Part shown: positions 9,467 through 20,739 of the stretch, piece by piece | Layout of the letters: every line of letters begins with the position of its first letter | How positions within the stretch are numbered: position 1 is the first letter of the stretch | Assembly: GCF_039729195.1 (NCBI RefSeq) | Contig: NZ_CP155796.1 | Coordinates: 558,001 to 622,000, forward strand | Reading direction: 5' to 3' | Length of the DNA: 64,000 bases | Origin: Mycobacterium sp. DL | Lineage (GTDB): Bacteria; Actinomycetota; Actinomycetes; Mycobacteriales; Mycobacteriaceae | Made by a program: the position numbers and the translations under genes | Notes under the pieces: generated by a model | Database searches by the model: none | Told to the model about the DNA's origin: nothing | The model's input: the letters and a program-made list of their open reading frames with translations, nothing else

Positions 9467-10095
9467 GTTCCGCCGATCACGACCGGTCGGGCGAACGCGA
9501 CGAGCCGATCACCTTCACCGACAAGCGCCGGATAGATCCGGTGACAGGTCAGGTGCGAGACAACGCGGCAGCCGGACCGGCCCCCAGTGGGCCGGCTCCG
9601 GAGGCGCCCAACGTCTCTGAGGAATCTCAGAACGAGGCGGCCGAGTTGATCGCCGACCTGCAGCGCGTGCAGGCCGACTTCGCGAACTATCGCAAGCGGG
9701 CTCTGCGCGATCAGCAGGTGGCGACCGAACGGGCCAAAGCGCACGTGGTGACCCAGTTGCTGCCGGTGCTCGACGATCTCGACCGGGCGCGGACGCACGG
9801 CGACCTCGATTCGGGGCCGCTGAAGTCGGTCGCCGACAAGCTGGTCGGTGTTCTCGACGGCCTGGGTCTGGCGGCCTTCGGCACCGAGGGTGAGGTTTTT
9901 GATCCCGCGTTGCACGAGGCCGTCCAGCACGAGGGTGACGGGTCGCATTCGGTGATCGGGACCGTGATGAGGCGGGGTTACAAGGTCGGTGACCACGTGA
10001 TCCGCCACGCCATGGTGGGTGTCGTGGACACCGTTCCCGACGCGACCGGGGACGGCAATGCCGACTCCGGGGCGGAACAGCCCGCAGAATCGTAG
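9463..10095 (+). CDS. grpE: Nucleotide exchange factor GrpE
   Basis: GrpE (210 residues) releases ADP from DnaK. It has a disordered charged N-terminus, the long coiled-coil helix ([23 protein letters not shown]) and the C-terminal beta domain with [43 protein letters not shown], the family signature. The GTG start overlaps the dnaK stop by 4 bp (GTGA), indicating translational coupling. It is followed by dnaJ after 46 bp. Confidence 0.96.
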
Positions 10096-10141
10096 GAATT
10101 GACCAATCGACATCGACGAGCAGGTGAGGAGGTGACCCGAT

Positions 10142-11335
10142 ATGGCCCAGCGAGAGTGGGTTGAGAAGGACTTCTACAAGGAGCTCGGCGTCACCTCCGA
10201 CGCCGATGAAAAGGAGATCAAGCGGGCCGCCCGCAAGATTCTCTCGGAGAACCACCCCGACCGGAACCCCGGCAACACCGCGGCCGAAGAGCGGTACAAG
10301 GCCGCGTCGGAAGCCAAGGAAGTGCTGACGGATTCCGCGAAGCGCAAGGAGTACGACGAAACCCGCCGGCTGTTCGCAGGCGGCGGGTTCGGTCGGGGTC
10401 GCTACGGCGGTGGCGGTGGCGGCGGGGGCTTCGGCGGGTTCAGCGGTGCCGGGGACGGTCAGGAGTTCAATCTCAACGACCTCTTCGACGCAGCCGGTCA
10501 GACCGGCGGCGCCAACATCGGCGACCTGTTCGGCGGGCTGTTCGGCCGGGGTGCTCAACAGCCTCGACCGTCCCGGCCACGTCGCGGCAACGATCTCGAG
10601 ACCGAGACCGAGCTGAGCTTCCTGGAAGCCACCAAGGGCGTGGCCATGCCGCTTCGGCTGACCAGCCCGGCCCCGTGCACCAACTGCCACGGCAGCGGCG
10701 CCCGTCCGGGCACCAGCCCGAAGGTCTGCGCCAACTGCAACGGCGCAGGCGTCGTGAGCCGGAACCAGGGCGCGTTCGGATTCTCCGAGCCGTGCACGGA
10801 ATGCCGTGGCAGCGGGTCGATCATCGAGAACCCGTGCGACGAGTGCAAGGGCACCGGTGTCACCACCCGCACCCGCACCATCAACGTGCGGATACCACCG
10901 GGCGTGGAGGACGGTCAGCGGATCAGGCTGGCCGGGCAGGGTGAGGCCGGCTTGCGGGGAGCCCCCTCCGGGGACCTGTACGTGACCGTACATGTCAAGC
11001 CGGACAAGGTGTTCGGCCGCAACGGCGATGATCTCACCGTGACGGTGCCGGTCAGCTTCCACGAATTGGCCTTGGGGACCACGCTTTCGGTGCCGACGCT
11101 GGAAGGCAAGGTCGGGGTCAGGGTTCCCAAGGGCACGTCGGACGGCCGCATCCTGAGGGTGCGTGGCCGCGGTGTGCCGAAGCGGTCCGGGGGTCATGGC
11201 GACCTGTTGGTCACCGTCAAGGTGGCGGTGCCGCCGAACCTCGAAGGTGAGGTGGCCGAGGCTCTCGAGGCCTACGCCAAAGCTGAGCGCGCGAGCGGGT
11301 TCGACCCGCGGGCGGGTTGGGCCGGGACGCTGTGA
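10142..11335 (+). CDS. dnaJ: Chaperone DnaJ (DnaJ1, type I Hsp40)
   Basis: Type I J-protein of 397 residues that stimulates DnaK ATPase and delivers clients. The J-domain (about 10-76) contains the HPD triad in ENHPDRNPG. A Gly/Phe-rich linker (about 80-130) follows, then four CxxCxGxG-type zinc repeats starting at CTNCHGSG (about 179), CANCNGAG, CTECRGSG and CDECKGTG, and the two C-terminal beta domains. AGGAGGTGA precedes the start. Third gene of the operon; its stop overlaps the hspR start by 4 bp. Confidence 0.97.
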   Translation: MAQREWVEKDFYKELGVTSDADEKEIKRAARKILSENHPDRNPGNTAAEERYKAASEAKEVLTDSAKRKEYDETRRLFAGGGFGRGRYGGGGGGGGFGGFSGAGDGQEFNLNDLFDAAGQTGGANIGDLFGGLFGRGAQQPRPSRPRRGNDLETETELSFLEATKGVAMPLRLTSPAPCTNCHGSGARPGTSPKVCANCNGAGVVSRNQGAFGFSEPCTECRGSGSIIENPCDECKGTGVTTRTRTINVRIPPGVEDGQRIRLAGQGEAGLRGAPSGDLYVTVHVKPDKVFGRNGDDLTVTVPVSFHELALGTTLSVPTLEGKVGVRVPKGTSDGRILRVRGRGVPKRSGGHGDLLVTVKVAVPPNLEGEVAEALEAYAKAERASGFDPRAGWAGTL

Positions 11336-11697
11336 GTGCCAACCGCCGGGACGAGGCCAGGACGTTTCTGATCTCGGTGGCCGCCGAACTGGCGGGCATG
11401 CACGCCCAGACGCTGCGGACCTACGACCGGCTCGGCCTGGTCAGCCCGCAGCGCAGTTCCGGCGGTGGCCGGCGCTATTCGGAACGCGACGTCGATCTGC
11501 TCCGCGAGGTGCAGCGACTGTCGCAGGACGAGGGCGTCAACCTCGCGGGGATCAAGCGGATCATCGAGCTGACCAATCAGGTCGAGGCGCTGCAGGCGCG
11601 GGTCCGTGAACTGAGCCAGGAAGTCGAACAGTTGCGGGCGCAGCCGCGTGCGAAGAGCACCGCGCTGGTGGTGTGGCAGCCCCGCCACCAACGCTAG
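11332..11697 (+). CDS. hspR: Heat shock repressor HspR
   Basis: MerR-family repressor of 121 residues that binds HAIR sites with DnaK as co-repressor. The winged helix-turn-helix is clear: ISVAAELAGMHAQTLRTYDRLGLVSP, then SSGGGRRYSERDVDLL, followed by a coiled-coil dimerisation segment (VEALQARVRELSQEVEQL) and the terminal TALVVWQPRH motif. GTG at 11332 overlaps the dnaJ stop (GTGA), and a start five codons further upstream would lie inside dnaJ. It closes the operon and should autoregulate it along with clpB at 17.2 kb. Confidence 0.96.
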   Translation: MSANRRDEARTFLISVAAELAGMHAQTLRTYDRLGLVSPQRSSGGGRRYSERDVDLLREVQRLSQDEGVNLAGIKRIIELTNQVEALQARVRELSQEVEQLRAQPRAKSTALVVWQPRHQR

Positions 11698-11702
11698 AGA
11701 TC

Positions 11703-11765
11703 CGCCGAAACGGTATTCCGCGCGGTCTTTTCCCGATTTTCCCCGCGTGGAATACCGTTTCGGCG
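11703..11765. terminator. Long-stem hairpin between hspR and the aldose epimerase gene
   Basis: A perfect 17-bp inverted repeat (11703-11719 and 11749-11765; arm CGCCGAAACGGTATTCC) flanks a 29-nt pyrimidine-rich loop. It lies between two convergent stop codons, so a bidirectional terminator or RNA-processing hairpin is likely. It resembles the elements at 19732 and 31156. Confidence 0.6.
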
Positions 11766-11772
11766 ATCGGCG

Positions 11773-12675
11773 CTAGGTGACTGTGATCCGGAACTGAGCG
11801 GTCGCGGACTCCCCGGGCTGCACCACGTGATACCCGCCGCGGCGCAGCGCGTCGGTGGGCGCGGCCATCGGCTCGAAGCACACCACATCGTCATCGCCGG
11901 GCGCGAACACCTGGGCCGCGGTGAACCCCTCGTCGAAGTGCACCTCGATGCGCCGACCTCCACCTGAGAGGGCGAACACCGAGCCGGGCACAACTTCGTC
12001 GTAGCCGTCGTCGATGAACTTGTCGCCCAGTGCCTCCGAGCTCGCCGGGCGATCCTCCACCCGGCCGGTGGGGATGCCCCACGCGTTCACCGGCTGGTAG
12101 CGCATGGCGGGTGTCTCGATCTGCCACTGCGCCCGCGGGACACCGGGCAGTTGCAGGTAGGGGTGGAAACCGAAGCACAGCGGCACCCGCGAACCCGTCG
12201 TCGCCGAGACGGTGGTCTTCACCGTCAGCGTGCGGTCCAGCAGCGTGATGTCCAACGTCAGCAGGTGCGGGAACGGGAACGTCGCCAACAGCGCCGGTCG
12301 GGCCGCGAAGTCCAACTCCGCCGTCAACTGCGACTCCAGCAGGGTGGTGACGTTCCAGTCCGGGTAGGCGGCCAACGTCCCGTGGATCGGCACACCGTGC
12401 TGGTCGGTGCGTACGCCGCCGGTGCCCGGGGTCAGCGTCACCACAGCCCCGTCGACTCCGTAACCGTTGCTGCTGAGCCGGTTGGCCCACGGGTACAGGA
12501 TGGGGATGCCCATGGTCTTGCCGTTGGAGACGTAGCCCTGCACACCGCGGCGCTGGCCCAGCAGTTCCACGCCGTCGTCGGTCAGCGACGAGGCGACCAT
12601 GCCTGCAATGGGAACGTAGGTGGCGGTCAGCGCCGATGACGGATCGCGGAGCGTGACGGTCTCGAACTCGTCCAT
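11773..12675 (-). CDS. Aldose 1-epimerase family protein (GalM-like)
   Basis: The 300-residue protein has the galactose-mutarotase beta-sandwich signature: YVPIAGMVASSLTDDGVELLGQRRG at the start, GIPILYPWANRLS, the catalytic His in GVPIHGTLA, and LCFGFHPYLQLPG with the second His. Members interconvert alpha and beta anomers of sugars or hexose-6-phosphates; the substrate is unknown. ATG at 12675 is taken; a GTG six codons upstream (12693) is also possible. It starts 25 bp after the flavohemoglobin gene on the same strand, so the two may be co-transcribed. It converges on hspR. Confidence 0.82.
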   Translation of the reverse strand: MDEFETVTLRDPSSALTATYVPIAGMVASSLTDDGVELLGQRRGVQGYVSNGKTMGIPILYPWANRLSSNGYGVDGAVVTLTPGTGGVRTDQHGVPIHGTLAAYPDWNVTTLLESQLTAELDFAARPALLATFPFPHLLTLDITLLDRTLTVKTTVSATTGSRVPLCFGFHPYLQLPGVPRAQWQIETPAMRYQPVNAWGIPTGRVEDRPASSEALGDKFIDDGYDEVVPGSVFALSGGGRRIEVHFDEGFTAAQVFAPGDDDVVCFEPMAAPTDALRRGGYHVVQPGESATAQFRITVT

Positions 12676-12699
12676 GAGAGTCGATCCTGCCACGTGAAC

Positions 12700-13866
12700 T
12701 CAGCTTGCCAACGGGTCGTGCAGAATTCGTTCGGCGGGCGCGCCTTTGGCGACCAGCGCAGCCTTGGTGGCCTGCACCATCTCGGGCCTGCCACACAGCA
12801 GGATCTGACGGTCGCTCCAGTTGCCGTACCGGGTGACGACCTCGGGCAATCTGCCGGTCTGACGGACGTGCAAGCCACGCGGCGGCGTCACGTCGGGGTA
12901 GTCGGCGGCCCACCGCGGGTCGGTCTTGAACTCCGACACCGGAGTCACCGACAGCCACGGGTTCGTCGACGCGATCTCCCAGAGCGTGCGCAGGTCGTAC
13001 AGCTCGCACGGGAATCGCGCCCCGAAGAACAGGTGGACTCTGGGGTTGTCCCCGAACCTGCTCAGATCCATGATCAGCGCCCGCAGTGGTGCCAGCCCGG
13101 TCGAGCCCGCCACCATCAGCACGTCGCCGGCGTCGCGGTCGATGTGCATCGCCCCGTGCGGATTGGACAGCCGCCACCGATCGCCCGGGCGGGCTTCGCC
13201 GACGATCGCCGTGCTCACCATCCCACCGGGCACCGAGCGGACGTGGAACTCGACGTAGCCCGCGGGGTCTGCGGGGATCGACGGGCTCAGGTAGCGCCAC
13301 CGCAGCGGCCACTGCGGCACCTGGACGGGAAGGTACTGGCCCGGCAGATAGCTCAGCGGGTGATCCATCTTCAGCCTGATGATCGAGACGTCGCGGCTGG
13401 GCCGCAGATGCTCGAGCACGGTGCCGTCCCCGAACGGCGGGCTGGTCTCGGCGTCGGCAGCGCCGCTCATCACGCCGACCATCAGCTCCACCACGTCCTT
13501 GACGGCCTCGTTCAGCCGGCGGTCCCAGCTGTCGGCGAGATGGGATCGCAGGGTGGTGAGCAGGGCCTGCTGCAGGGTGACGTAGTGCTGCGGGGTGACG
13601 CCGTACTTGCGGTGGTCGCGGCCCAACTGCGCGAGGAAGGCCACCGGCTCCTCGGCGCGCTGGGCGATGAGTTCGTCACACAGCCAGCACAGCGCGTGGG
13701 CGAAGACGGTGCGCTGTTTCTCCATATCCGGCGGGAACAGGTCCCGGGCCGACAGATCGGAGCCGAACCAGCGGCTGTAGAACTCGCGTACCAGCGTTGC
13801 TGAGCCGCGGTCGGGGTCGACCGCATCCCGGAGGATGCGCATCGAGTCGCGGTCTTCGAGTCCCAC
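12700..13866 (-). CDS. Mycobacterial type II flavohemoglobin (Rv0385-like)
   Basis: This 388-residue protein joins a globin-like N-terminal domain (about 1-140, with VREFYSRWF and FLAQLGRDHRKYGVTPQHY) to an FAD/NAD(P) reductase module. The FAD part shows LSYLPGQYLPVQVP and RWRYLSPS, the NAD part VAGSTGLAPLRALI and LLCGRPEMVQATK. Unlike classical nitric-oxide dioxygenases, mycobacterial type II flavohemoglobins have altered haem-pocket and FAD sites and are reported to act in D-lactate oxidation; I apply that by family resemblance to Rv0385. GTG at 13866 is favoured by TAGGAT (13875-13880) 8 nt upstream. In M. tuberculosis this gene also neighbours clpB. Confidence 0.82.
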   Translation of the reverse strand: MGLEDRDSMRILRDAVDPDRGSATLVREFYSRWFGSDLSARDLFPPDMEKQRTVFAHALCWLCDELIAQRAEEPVAFLAQLGRDHRKYGVTPQHYVTLQQALLTTLRSHLADSWDRRLNEAVKDVVELMVGVMSGAADAETSPPFGDGTVLEHLRPSRDVSIIRLKMDHPLSYLPGQYLPVQVPQWPLRWRYLSPSIPADPAGYVEFHVRSVPGGMVSTAIVGEARPGDRWRLSNPHGAMHIDRDAGDVLMVAGSTGLAPLRALIMDLSRFGDNPRVHLFFGARFPCELYDLRTLWEIASTNPWLSVTPVSEFKTDPRWAADYPDVTPPRGLHVRQTGRLPEVVTRYGNWSDRQILLCGRPEMVQATKAALVAKGAPAERILHDPLAS

Positions 13867-13937
13867 GCCGCACGATCCTAAGTCACTGCGGTGCCGGCTT
13901 CTGCCACCCCGCTGCCGGCGAACCCGGCCTGCCCGAG

Positions 13938-14609
13938 CTACAGCGCGTGAATGCCCTTGTACAGCACCAGAAGACCGATCACGATGAAGATCGCGGCGAC
14001 CAGCGCGGCATGCTGGCGTTCCATCCAGTCCTTGAGCCGGTTCAGCGCGGGGTCCAGACGCTCCCCGGAGACCGCGTATCCGAGGATCGGCAGGGCGACC
14101 GTGGAGGCTGCCACCGCGACGTACCAGAGCTCGGCGAACCAAACCGCCGGCGATCCCAGGCCCGATGAGCCGATCGCCAAACCTGCTGCGGCGCAGATGA
14201 ACAGGACCTTCGGGTTCATCACCGTCAGCGCTGCCGCGGTGGCGGCCGCCTTGCCGGGAGTCAGCGAGCTCATCCGGGTCATCCAGCCGGGCATGTGCTC
14301 GGACTTCTTCCGGGTCGCCCACCGGTACCCGCCCAAGACGATCAGCGCCACGCCCACGACGATGCGCAACCACGACGCCCAGCTCGGCGGATTGTTACCG
14401 AGCCCGCCGACGAGGTTGGAACCGATCAGGAACACTCCGGTCAACAACGCCAGGCCCGCGAGCCAGCCCGCCAGGAACGCCAGCCCGGTGGGCCTGGGCC
14501 GGGGCGTGTGCAACACCAGCACCGCCGGGATGATCGACAGCGGAGACAGCGCCACCACCAGGGCGAGCGGGATGAGCTCGGTCAGAATCGATCCCCAGTT
14601 ACCCGACAC
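13938..14609 (-). CDS. GAP-family (Sap/SfLAP-type) membrane protein
   Basis: A 223-residue polytopic membrane protein with about six helices. It starts with ELIPLALVVALSPLSIIPAVLVLHTPRPRPTG, typical of the GAP family (glycolipid-addressing proteins such as Sap for sulfolipid and GPL-addressing proteins), and includes the NPKVLF segment of the second half. These proteins help export cell-envelope glycolipids; which lipid is handled here is unknown, since no glycolipid cluster adjoins. GTG at 14609 has TAGGTT (14616-14621) 6 nt upstream, a leaderless start. Divergent from guaD with 76 bp between the start codons. Confidence 0.82.
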   Translation of the reverse strand: MSGNWGSILTELIPLALVVALSPLSIIPAVLVLHTPRPRPTGLAFLAGWLAGLALLTGVFLIGSNLVGGLGNNPPSWASWLRIVVGVALIVLGGYRWATRKKSEHMPGWMTRMSSLTPGKAAATAAALTVMNPKVLFICAAAGLAIGSSGLGSPAVWFAELWYVAVAASTVALPILGYAVSGERLDPALNRLKDWMERQHAALVAAIFIVIGLLVLYKGIHAL

Positions 14610-14685
14610 CGGCTGAACCTAGCAAGATGTGGCGGCGATCGGCGCTTGAACCTCGGGAACCGGTGGCCGTGGGTATCGTCAGCCC

Positions 14686-16086
14686 ATGACCCAGGTTCAT
14701 CTCGGGCACGTCTTCCATCTTGCTGGGCAGCCCGGGGTGAGTGATTCGGTCGCTGCGCTGGTCTCGGTACCCGATGGTGCTCTGGTGATCGACGCCGACG
14801 GCCGGATCGTGTTCTGCGGCGAGCGCACCGACCTGCCAGCCCGGTACGGGTCTGCGACGCAGCACGACCACCGGCCCGGGTTTCTGCTCCCGGGGTTCGT
14901 CGACACCCACATCCACTTTCCGCAGACCTACGCCGGCGACTCCTACGGCGGCGGCCAGCTGTTGGAATGGCTCGACCAGTGCATCTTCCCGGCCGAATCC
15001 CGTCTGGCTGATCCCGCGTTCGCCCAGAAGGCCGCCGTCGAGTTCTGTGACCGCCGGATCGCCGCGGGGACCACCGCGGCGATGGTTTTCGGCTCGGCGT
15101 TTCCCGAAGCCCAGGACGCGCTCTTTGCCGTGACGCAGCGACGCGGCCTGCGCATCGTCAGCGGCCGCGGCATCCAGACCGTCGGGCCCGACAGCGCCGC
15201 AGCGTTGATCACCTCGGAAGAGGACGCACTGCGGCTGACTCGGGAGGAGATCGACAGGTGGCACGCCGCTGACACCGGCGACGTGGCGACTGCGCTGCTG
15301 CACGTGGCCATCGTGCCGAGGTTCTCGCTGTCGGTCACCGCCGAGACTCTGAAAAACCTTGGGGAACTCTACGATTCGGTGCGCGACCGGGGTGTCTACG
15401 TCCATTCTCACCTCAACGAGAACAACCGGCCCGGAACCGGCGAGGTGGACTCGGTGCTGCAGACCTATCAGGTCGACAGCTACCTCGACACCTACGACGG
15501 GAAGTTCCTGCCGGGCTCGCAGGTCGGCGGCAAGAGCCTGCTGGGTCGACGCACCATCCTCGCCCACTGCGTGCACTGTCAGGACGCGGAACTGCAGCGG
15601 ATGGCCGAGACGGGAACCTCGATCTCGCACTGTCCGGTCTCACAACTGTTCCTCGGCTCCGGGACGATGCCGTGGCGTCGCACCGTCGCCTCCGGTGTGA
15701 ACATCTCGGCCGGAACGGATTTCGGCGCTGGTGATGAATGGCTGATCCCTCGGGTCCTCGGTGATGCGTTCAAGGTCCACATCACTGAGGCCGACGAGGC
15801 AGGGGTCTCCATGCACCCCGCCGAGATGCTCTTCGTCGGCACCCTCGCGGGGGCGCGGGCACTGGACATGGAGGACCGGTTCGGCAACTTCGACGCCGGC
15901 AAAGAGGCGGACTTCGTGGTGGTGGACCCGTCGCGCACCCCCGCACTGGCCAACTCGATCGTGTGCGGCGTCCGCTCCTCCGACGCCGACATGGCACGCG
16001 ATCAGACACTTTTTGCGTTGTTGATGGGAATCCGGGAGTCCTCGATCGCCCAGGTCTACGTGCAGGGCCGTCGCGTCGATGGGTGA
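14686..16086 (+). CDS. guaD: Guanine deaminase (amidohydrolase)
   Basis: The 466-residue amidohydrolase converts guanine to xanthine and ammonia. Zinc-site motifs are in order: LPGFVDTHIHFPQ, HSHLNENNRPG, LAHCVHCQD and ISAGTDFGAG; SHCPVSQLFLGSG is also typical of guanine deaminases. The QTYAGDSYGGGQLLEWLDQCIFPAE segment is characteristic of GuaD rather than other deaminases. The ATG is leaderless-type (TATCGT at 14674-14679, 6 nt away). It overlaps the next gene by 8 bp. Purine salvage role fits the purA and purT genes elsewhere in the window, though they are not linked. Confidence 0.9.
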   Translation: MTQVHLGHVFHLAGQPGVSDSVAALVSVPDGALVIDADGRIVFCGERTDLPARYGSATQHDHRPGFLLPGFVDTHIHFPQTYAGDSYGGGQLLEWLDQCIFPAESRLADPAFAQKAAVEFCDRRIAAGTTAAMVFGSAFPEAQDALFAVTQRRGLRIVSGRGIQTVGPDSAAALITSEEDALRLTREEIDRWHAADTGDVATALLHVAIVPRFSLSVTAETLKNLGELYDSVRDRGVYVHSHLNENNRPGTGEVDSVLQTYQVDSYLDTYDGKFLPGSQVGGKSLLGRRTILAHCVHCQDAELQRMAETGTSISHCPVSQLFLGSGTMPWRRTVASGVNISAGTDFGAGDEWLIPRVLGDAFKVHITEADEAGVSMHPAEMLFVGTLAGARALDMEDRFGNFDAGKEADFVVVDPSRTPALANSIVCGVRSSDADMARDQTLFALLMGIRESSIAQVYVQGRRVDG

Positions 16087-17026
16087 GGCGACCGCGGTCA
16101 CCGTCTTCCATCCGGTCGACGACGCGGCGGGCTTCGATCGTTGGTCGCAGGAGCTCTTGGCCTCTGCGGAGGCCGCGGGTTGCGTGGCGGGCCAGCTTTC
16201 GGTGCGCGCCGATGCAGCGCTGGATTGTGCTGTCGCCGTGACGTTTTCCGATGACGTCCAGCTGGATCGCTGGCTCGACAGCCCGCAGCGCAGTGTTCTG
16301 CTCGGCGAGGGTCGGGCGCGCGGTTTCTCGAGGTGTTCGGGCGATCTGATCTTCACCGACGACGGCCCGCTGTCCGGCGGCGTAGGACTGTTCCGCCATG
16401 CCGTCGCGGCGGGCAAGGAGGTCGATTTCGAGGCGATGGAGGTGCGACTGGCGCGTGCTGCCGCCGACCTGCCAGGGTACGAGGGGACGGTACTGCTGCC
16501 GCCGGACCGGCAGGGTGAATGGATCTCGATGGTGCGGTTCCGGACGGGCCCGCAGCTGTCGGAGTGGATGCGCTCGACGGAACGGTCCGACGCGCTGTCG
16601 GGGCTGCGCTCGACGCTGCGCAAAGAGTTCTCGTCGGCGTCCAACACCACTCCGTTCGCCACCACGGTGCGGATCGAGGGCGGGCGCACCCTGATGACGC
16701 CGAACTGGAAGTCGGCGATGCTGGTGCTGGCGGTCCTCTACCCGACGGTGATGCTGCTGTCACGGTTCGTCGGACCGGTTCTCGACGACGTCGGCGCCGA
16801 ACCTTGGTTGGCGTTGTGGATCAGCCAGATCGTGAGCGTGGTGGCGATGCAGTGGTGGCTGATGCCTGCAGCATCCCGACCGTTTCGCCGGTGGTTGGAC
16901 CCGGTCGACGGCAGAGGGACGCGCATCAGCGTCACCGGGGCGGTGACGATCGTGGTGCTGTACGCGGTGACGCTGACCGCTTTTGCGACAGTGCGCGAGC
17001 TGCAGTTCTGGGACTACGCGGGTTGA
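16079..17026 (+). CDS. Membrane protein with ABM-like (antibiotic biosynthesis monooxygenase) domains
   Basis: The 315 residues appear to contain two dimeric alpha-beta-barrel-like segments (about 1-95: TVFHPVDDAAGFDRWSQELL; about 100-205: DLPGYEGTVLLPP, MVRFRTGPQLSEWM) followed by three membrane helices (around 216-234, 245-265 and 285-305). The helical part LVLAVLYPTVMLLSRFVGPVL with a downstream VVAMQWWLMP is the usual partner of such ABM domains in actinobacteria. Role unknown; quinone- or haem-linked oxidation has been suggested for related proteins, not shown. ATG overlaps guaD by 8 bp, indicating co-translation. Confidence 0.78.
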   Translation: MGEATAVTVFHPVDDAAGFDRWSQELLASAEAAGCVAGQLSVRADAALDCAVAVTFSDDVQLDRWLDSPQRSVLLGEGRARGFSRCSGDLIFTDDGPLSGGVGLFRHAVAAGKEVDFEAMEVRLARAAADLPGYEGTVLLPPDRQGEWISMVRFRTGPQLSEWMRSTERSDALSGLRSTLRKEFSSASNTTPFATTVRIEGGRTLMTPNWKSAMLVLAVLYPTVMLLSRFVGPVLDDVGAEPWLALWISQIVSVVAMQWWLMPAASRPFRRWLDPVDGRGTRISVTGAVTIVVLYAVTLTAFATVRELQFWDYAG

Positions 17027-17077
17027 TGCCCGCCAGGGGCCTAAGTCCCTAGTGGTGTGGTCGCCAAAAAAGTTAAA

Positions 17078-17098
17078 GTTGAGCGGAACAGACTCAAC
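17078..17098 (+). promoter_or_regulatory. HAIR operator upstream of clpB
   Basis: GTTGAGC-N7-ACTCAAC matches the HspR consensus at 11 of 14 arm positions. It lies 76 bp before the clpB start, in the 147-bp gap after the ABM-like gene, and links clpB to HspR control. Confidence 0.85.
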
Positions 17099-17173
17099 CT
17101 TGACTGCGTTGAACAACCCGAGAAGCATTTCACGGGCCGTGATGTGGCCCCCTGTCCATGAAAGGGAGGTGTC

Positions 17174-19720
<2,547 letters not shown>

Positions 19721-19731
19721 CGCCCCATCGT

Positions 19732-19794
19732 CGCCGGAATTGCGTTCCAGCAGGTCTCCACTGGGGGGTTGCCGGCTGGAACGCAAATCCGGCG
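19732..19794. terminator. Long-stem hairpin after clpB
   Basis: A 20-bp inverted repeat (19732-19751 and 19775-19794; arm CGCCGGAATTGCGTTCCAGC) has one mismatch and a 23-nt loop. It starts 12 bp after the clpB stop and probably ends or protects the clpB transcript. A third partial copy of the ATTGYGTTCC core follows near 19819-19828. Confidence 0.6.
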
Positions 19795-19874
19795 GGGGCT
19801 GGTCACCCCTGGGAGCGGGATTGTGTTCCGGTCGAGTTCGGGATTAGTCGGCCTGAGCGGGTACTCTTGACCCA

Positions 19875-20726
19875 ATGGTTCCACTCTGGTTCACGCTGTC
19901 CGCACTCTGTTTCGTGGGTGCGGCGGTTTTGTTGTGGGTGGACCTCGACAGACGTCGGGGTCTCGGTCGTCGACGCAAGTCGTGGGCGAAGTCGCACGGG
20001 TTCGACTACGAGCACGAATCCGGCGACATTCTCAAGCGCTGGAAGCGCGGCGTGATGTCCACGGTCGGCGATGTGACGGCGCGCAACGTGGTGCTCGGCC
20101 AGATCCGCGGCGAGGCGGTCTTCATCTTCGACCTCGACGACGTGGCGACCGTGATCGCGCTACACCGCAAGGTCGGCACGAACGTCGTCGTCGACATGCG
20201 ACTCAAGGGCATCAAGGAGCCGCGCGAGAGCGACATCTGGCTGCTCGGCGCCATCGGCCCCAGGATGGTGTACTCGACCAACCTCGACGCCGCGCGGCGC
20301 GCCTGTGACCGCAGGATGGTCACGTTCGCGCACACCGCGCCGGACTGCGCCGAGATCATGTGGAACGAACAGAACTGGACGCTGGTCAGCATGCCGGTCA
20401 CCAGTACCCGCGCCCAATGGGACGAGGGACTGCGGACCGTACGACAGTTCAACGACCTGCTGCGGGTTCTGCCGCCACTGCCCGCGGCCGTCGCCGGTCA
20501 GCCGGTCGCCCGCCGCAGCGGCTCGCCCAGCCGCCCGGTGACGCCTGCTCCCGCGGGACGGTCCGAGTTGCCGCCGGGGATGTCGGATCAGCCGCAGGGC
20601 CGCGCCGACGTGGGCCGCTACACCGCCCGACCCGAGTCCGGCCGGCCCGAGGCCCGTCCCGACCCGATGCGTCGGGCGCAACCGCCGACGCGCAACGGTC
20701 GGCAGTCGCCGAACTATCAGCGGTAA
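19875..20726 (+). CDS. Membrane-anchored protein of unknown function (Rv0383c-like)
   Basis: A 283-residue protein with one N-terminal membrane helix (about 3-22, WFTLSALCFVGAAVLLWVDL), a basic stretch, and a soluble domain of about 170 residues that ends near LRVLPPLPA. The last 65 residues are disordered, rich in Arg, Pro and Gly. Position after clpB and size match M. tuberculosis Rv0383c. The ATG is leaderless-type: TACTCT (19862-19867) is 7 nt upstream. No catalytic motif is visible. Confidence 0.8.
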   Translation: MVPLWFTLSALCFVGAAVLLWVDLDRRRGLGRRRKSWAKSHGFDYEHESGDILKRWKRGVMSTVGDVTARNVVLGQIRGEAVFIFDLDDVATVIALHRKVGTNVVVDMRLKGIKEPRESDIWLLGAIGPRMVYSTNLDAARRACDRRMVTFAHTAPDCAEIMWNEQNWTLVSMPVTSTRAQWDEGLRTVRQFNDLLRVLPPLPAAVAGQPVARRSGSPSRPVTPAPAGRSELPPGMSDQPQGRADVGRYTARPESGRPEARPDPMRRAQPPTRNGRQSPNYQR

Positions 20727-20739
20727 GTATCCTCTGGGC

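Noticed and set aside
11703-11765. Transposon terminal inverted repeats
   Set aside because: The arms are only 29 bp apart with no gene between them and no target duplication seen, so a hairpin is the better reading.
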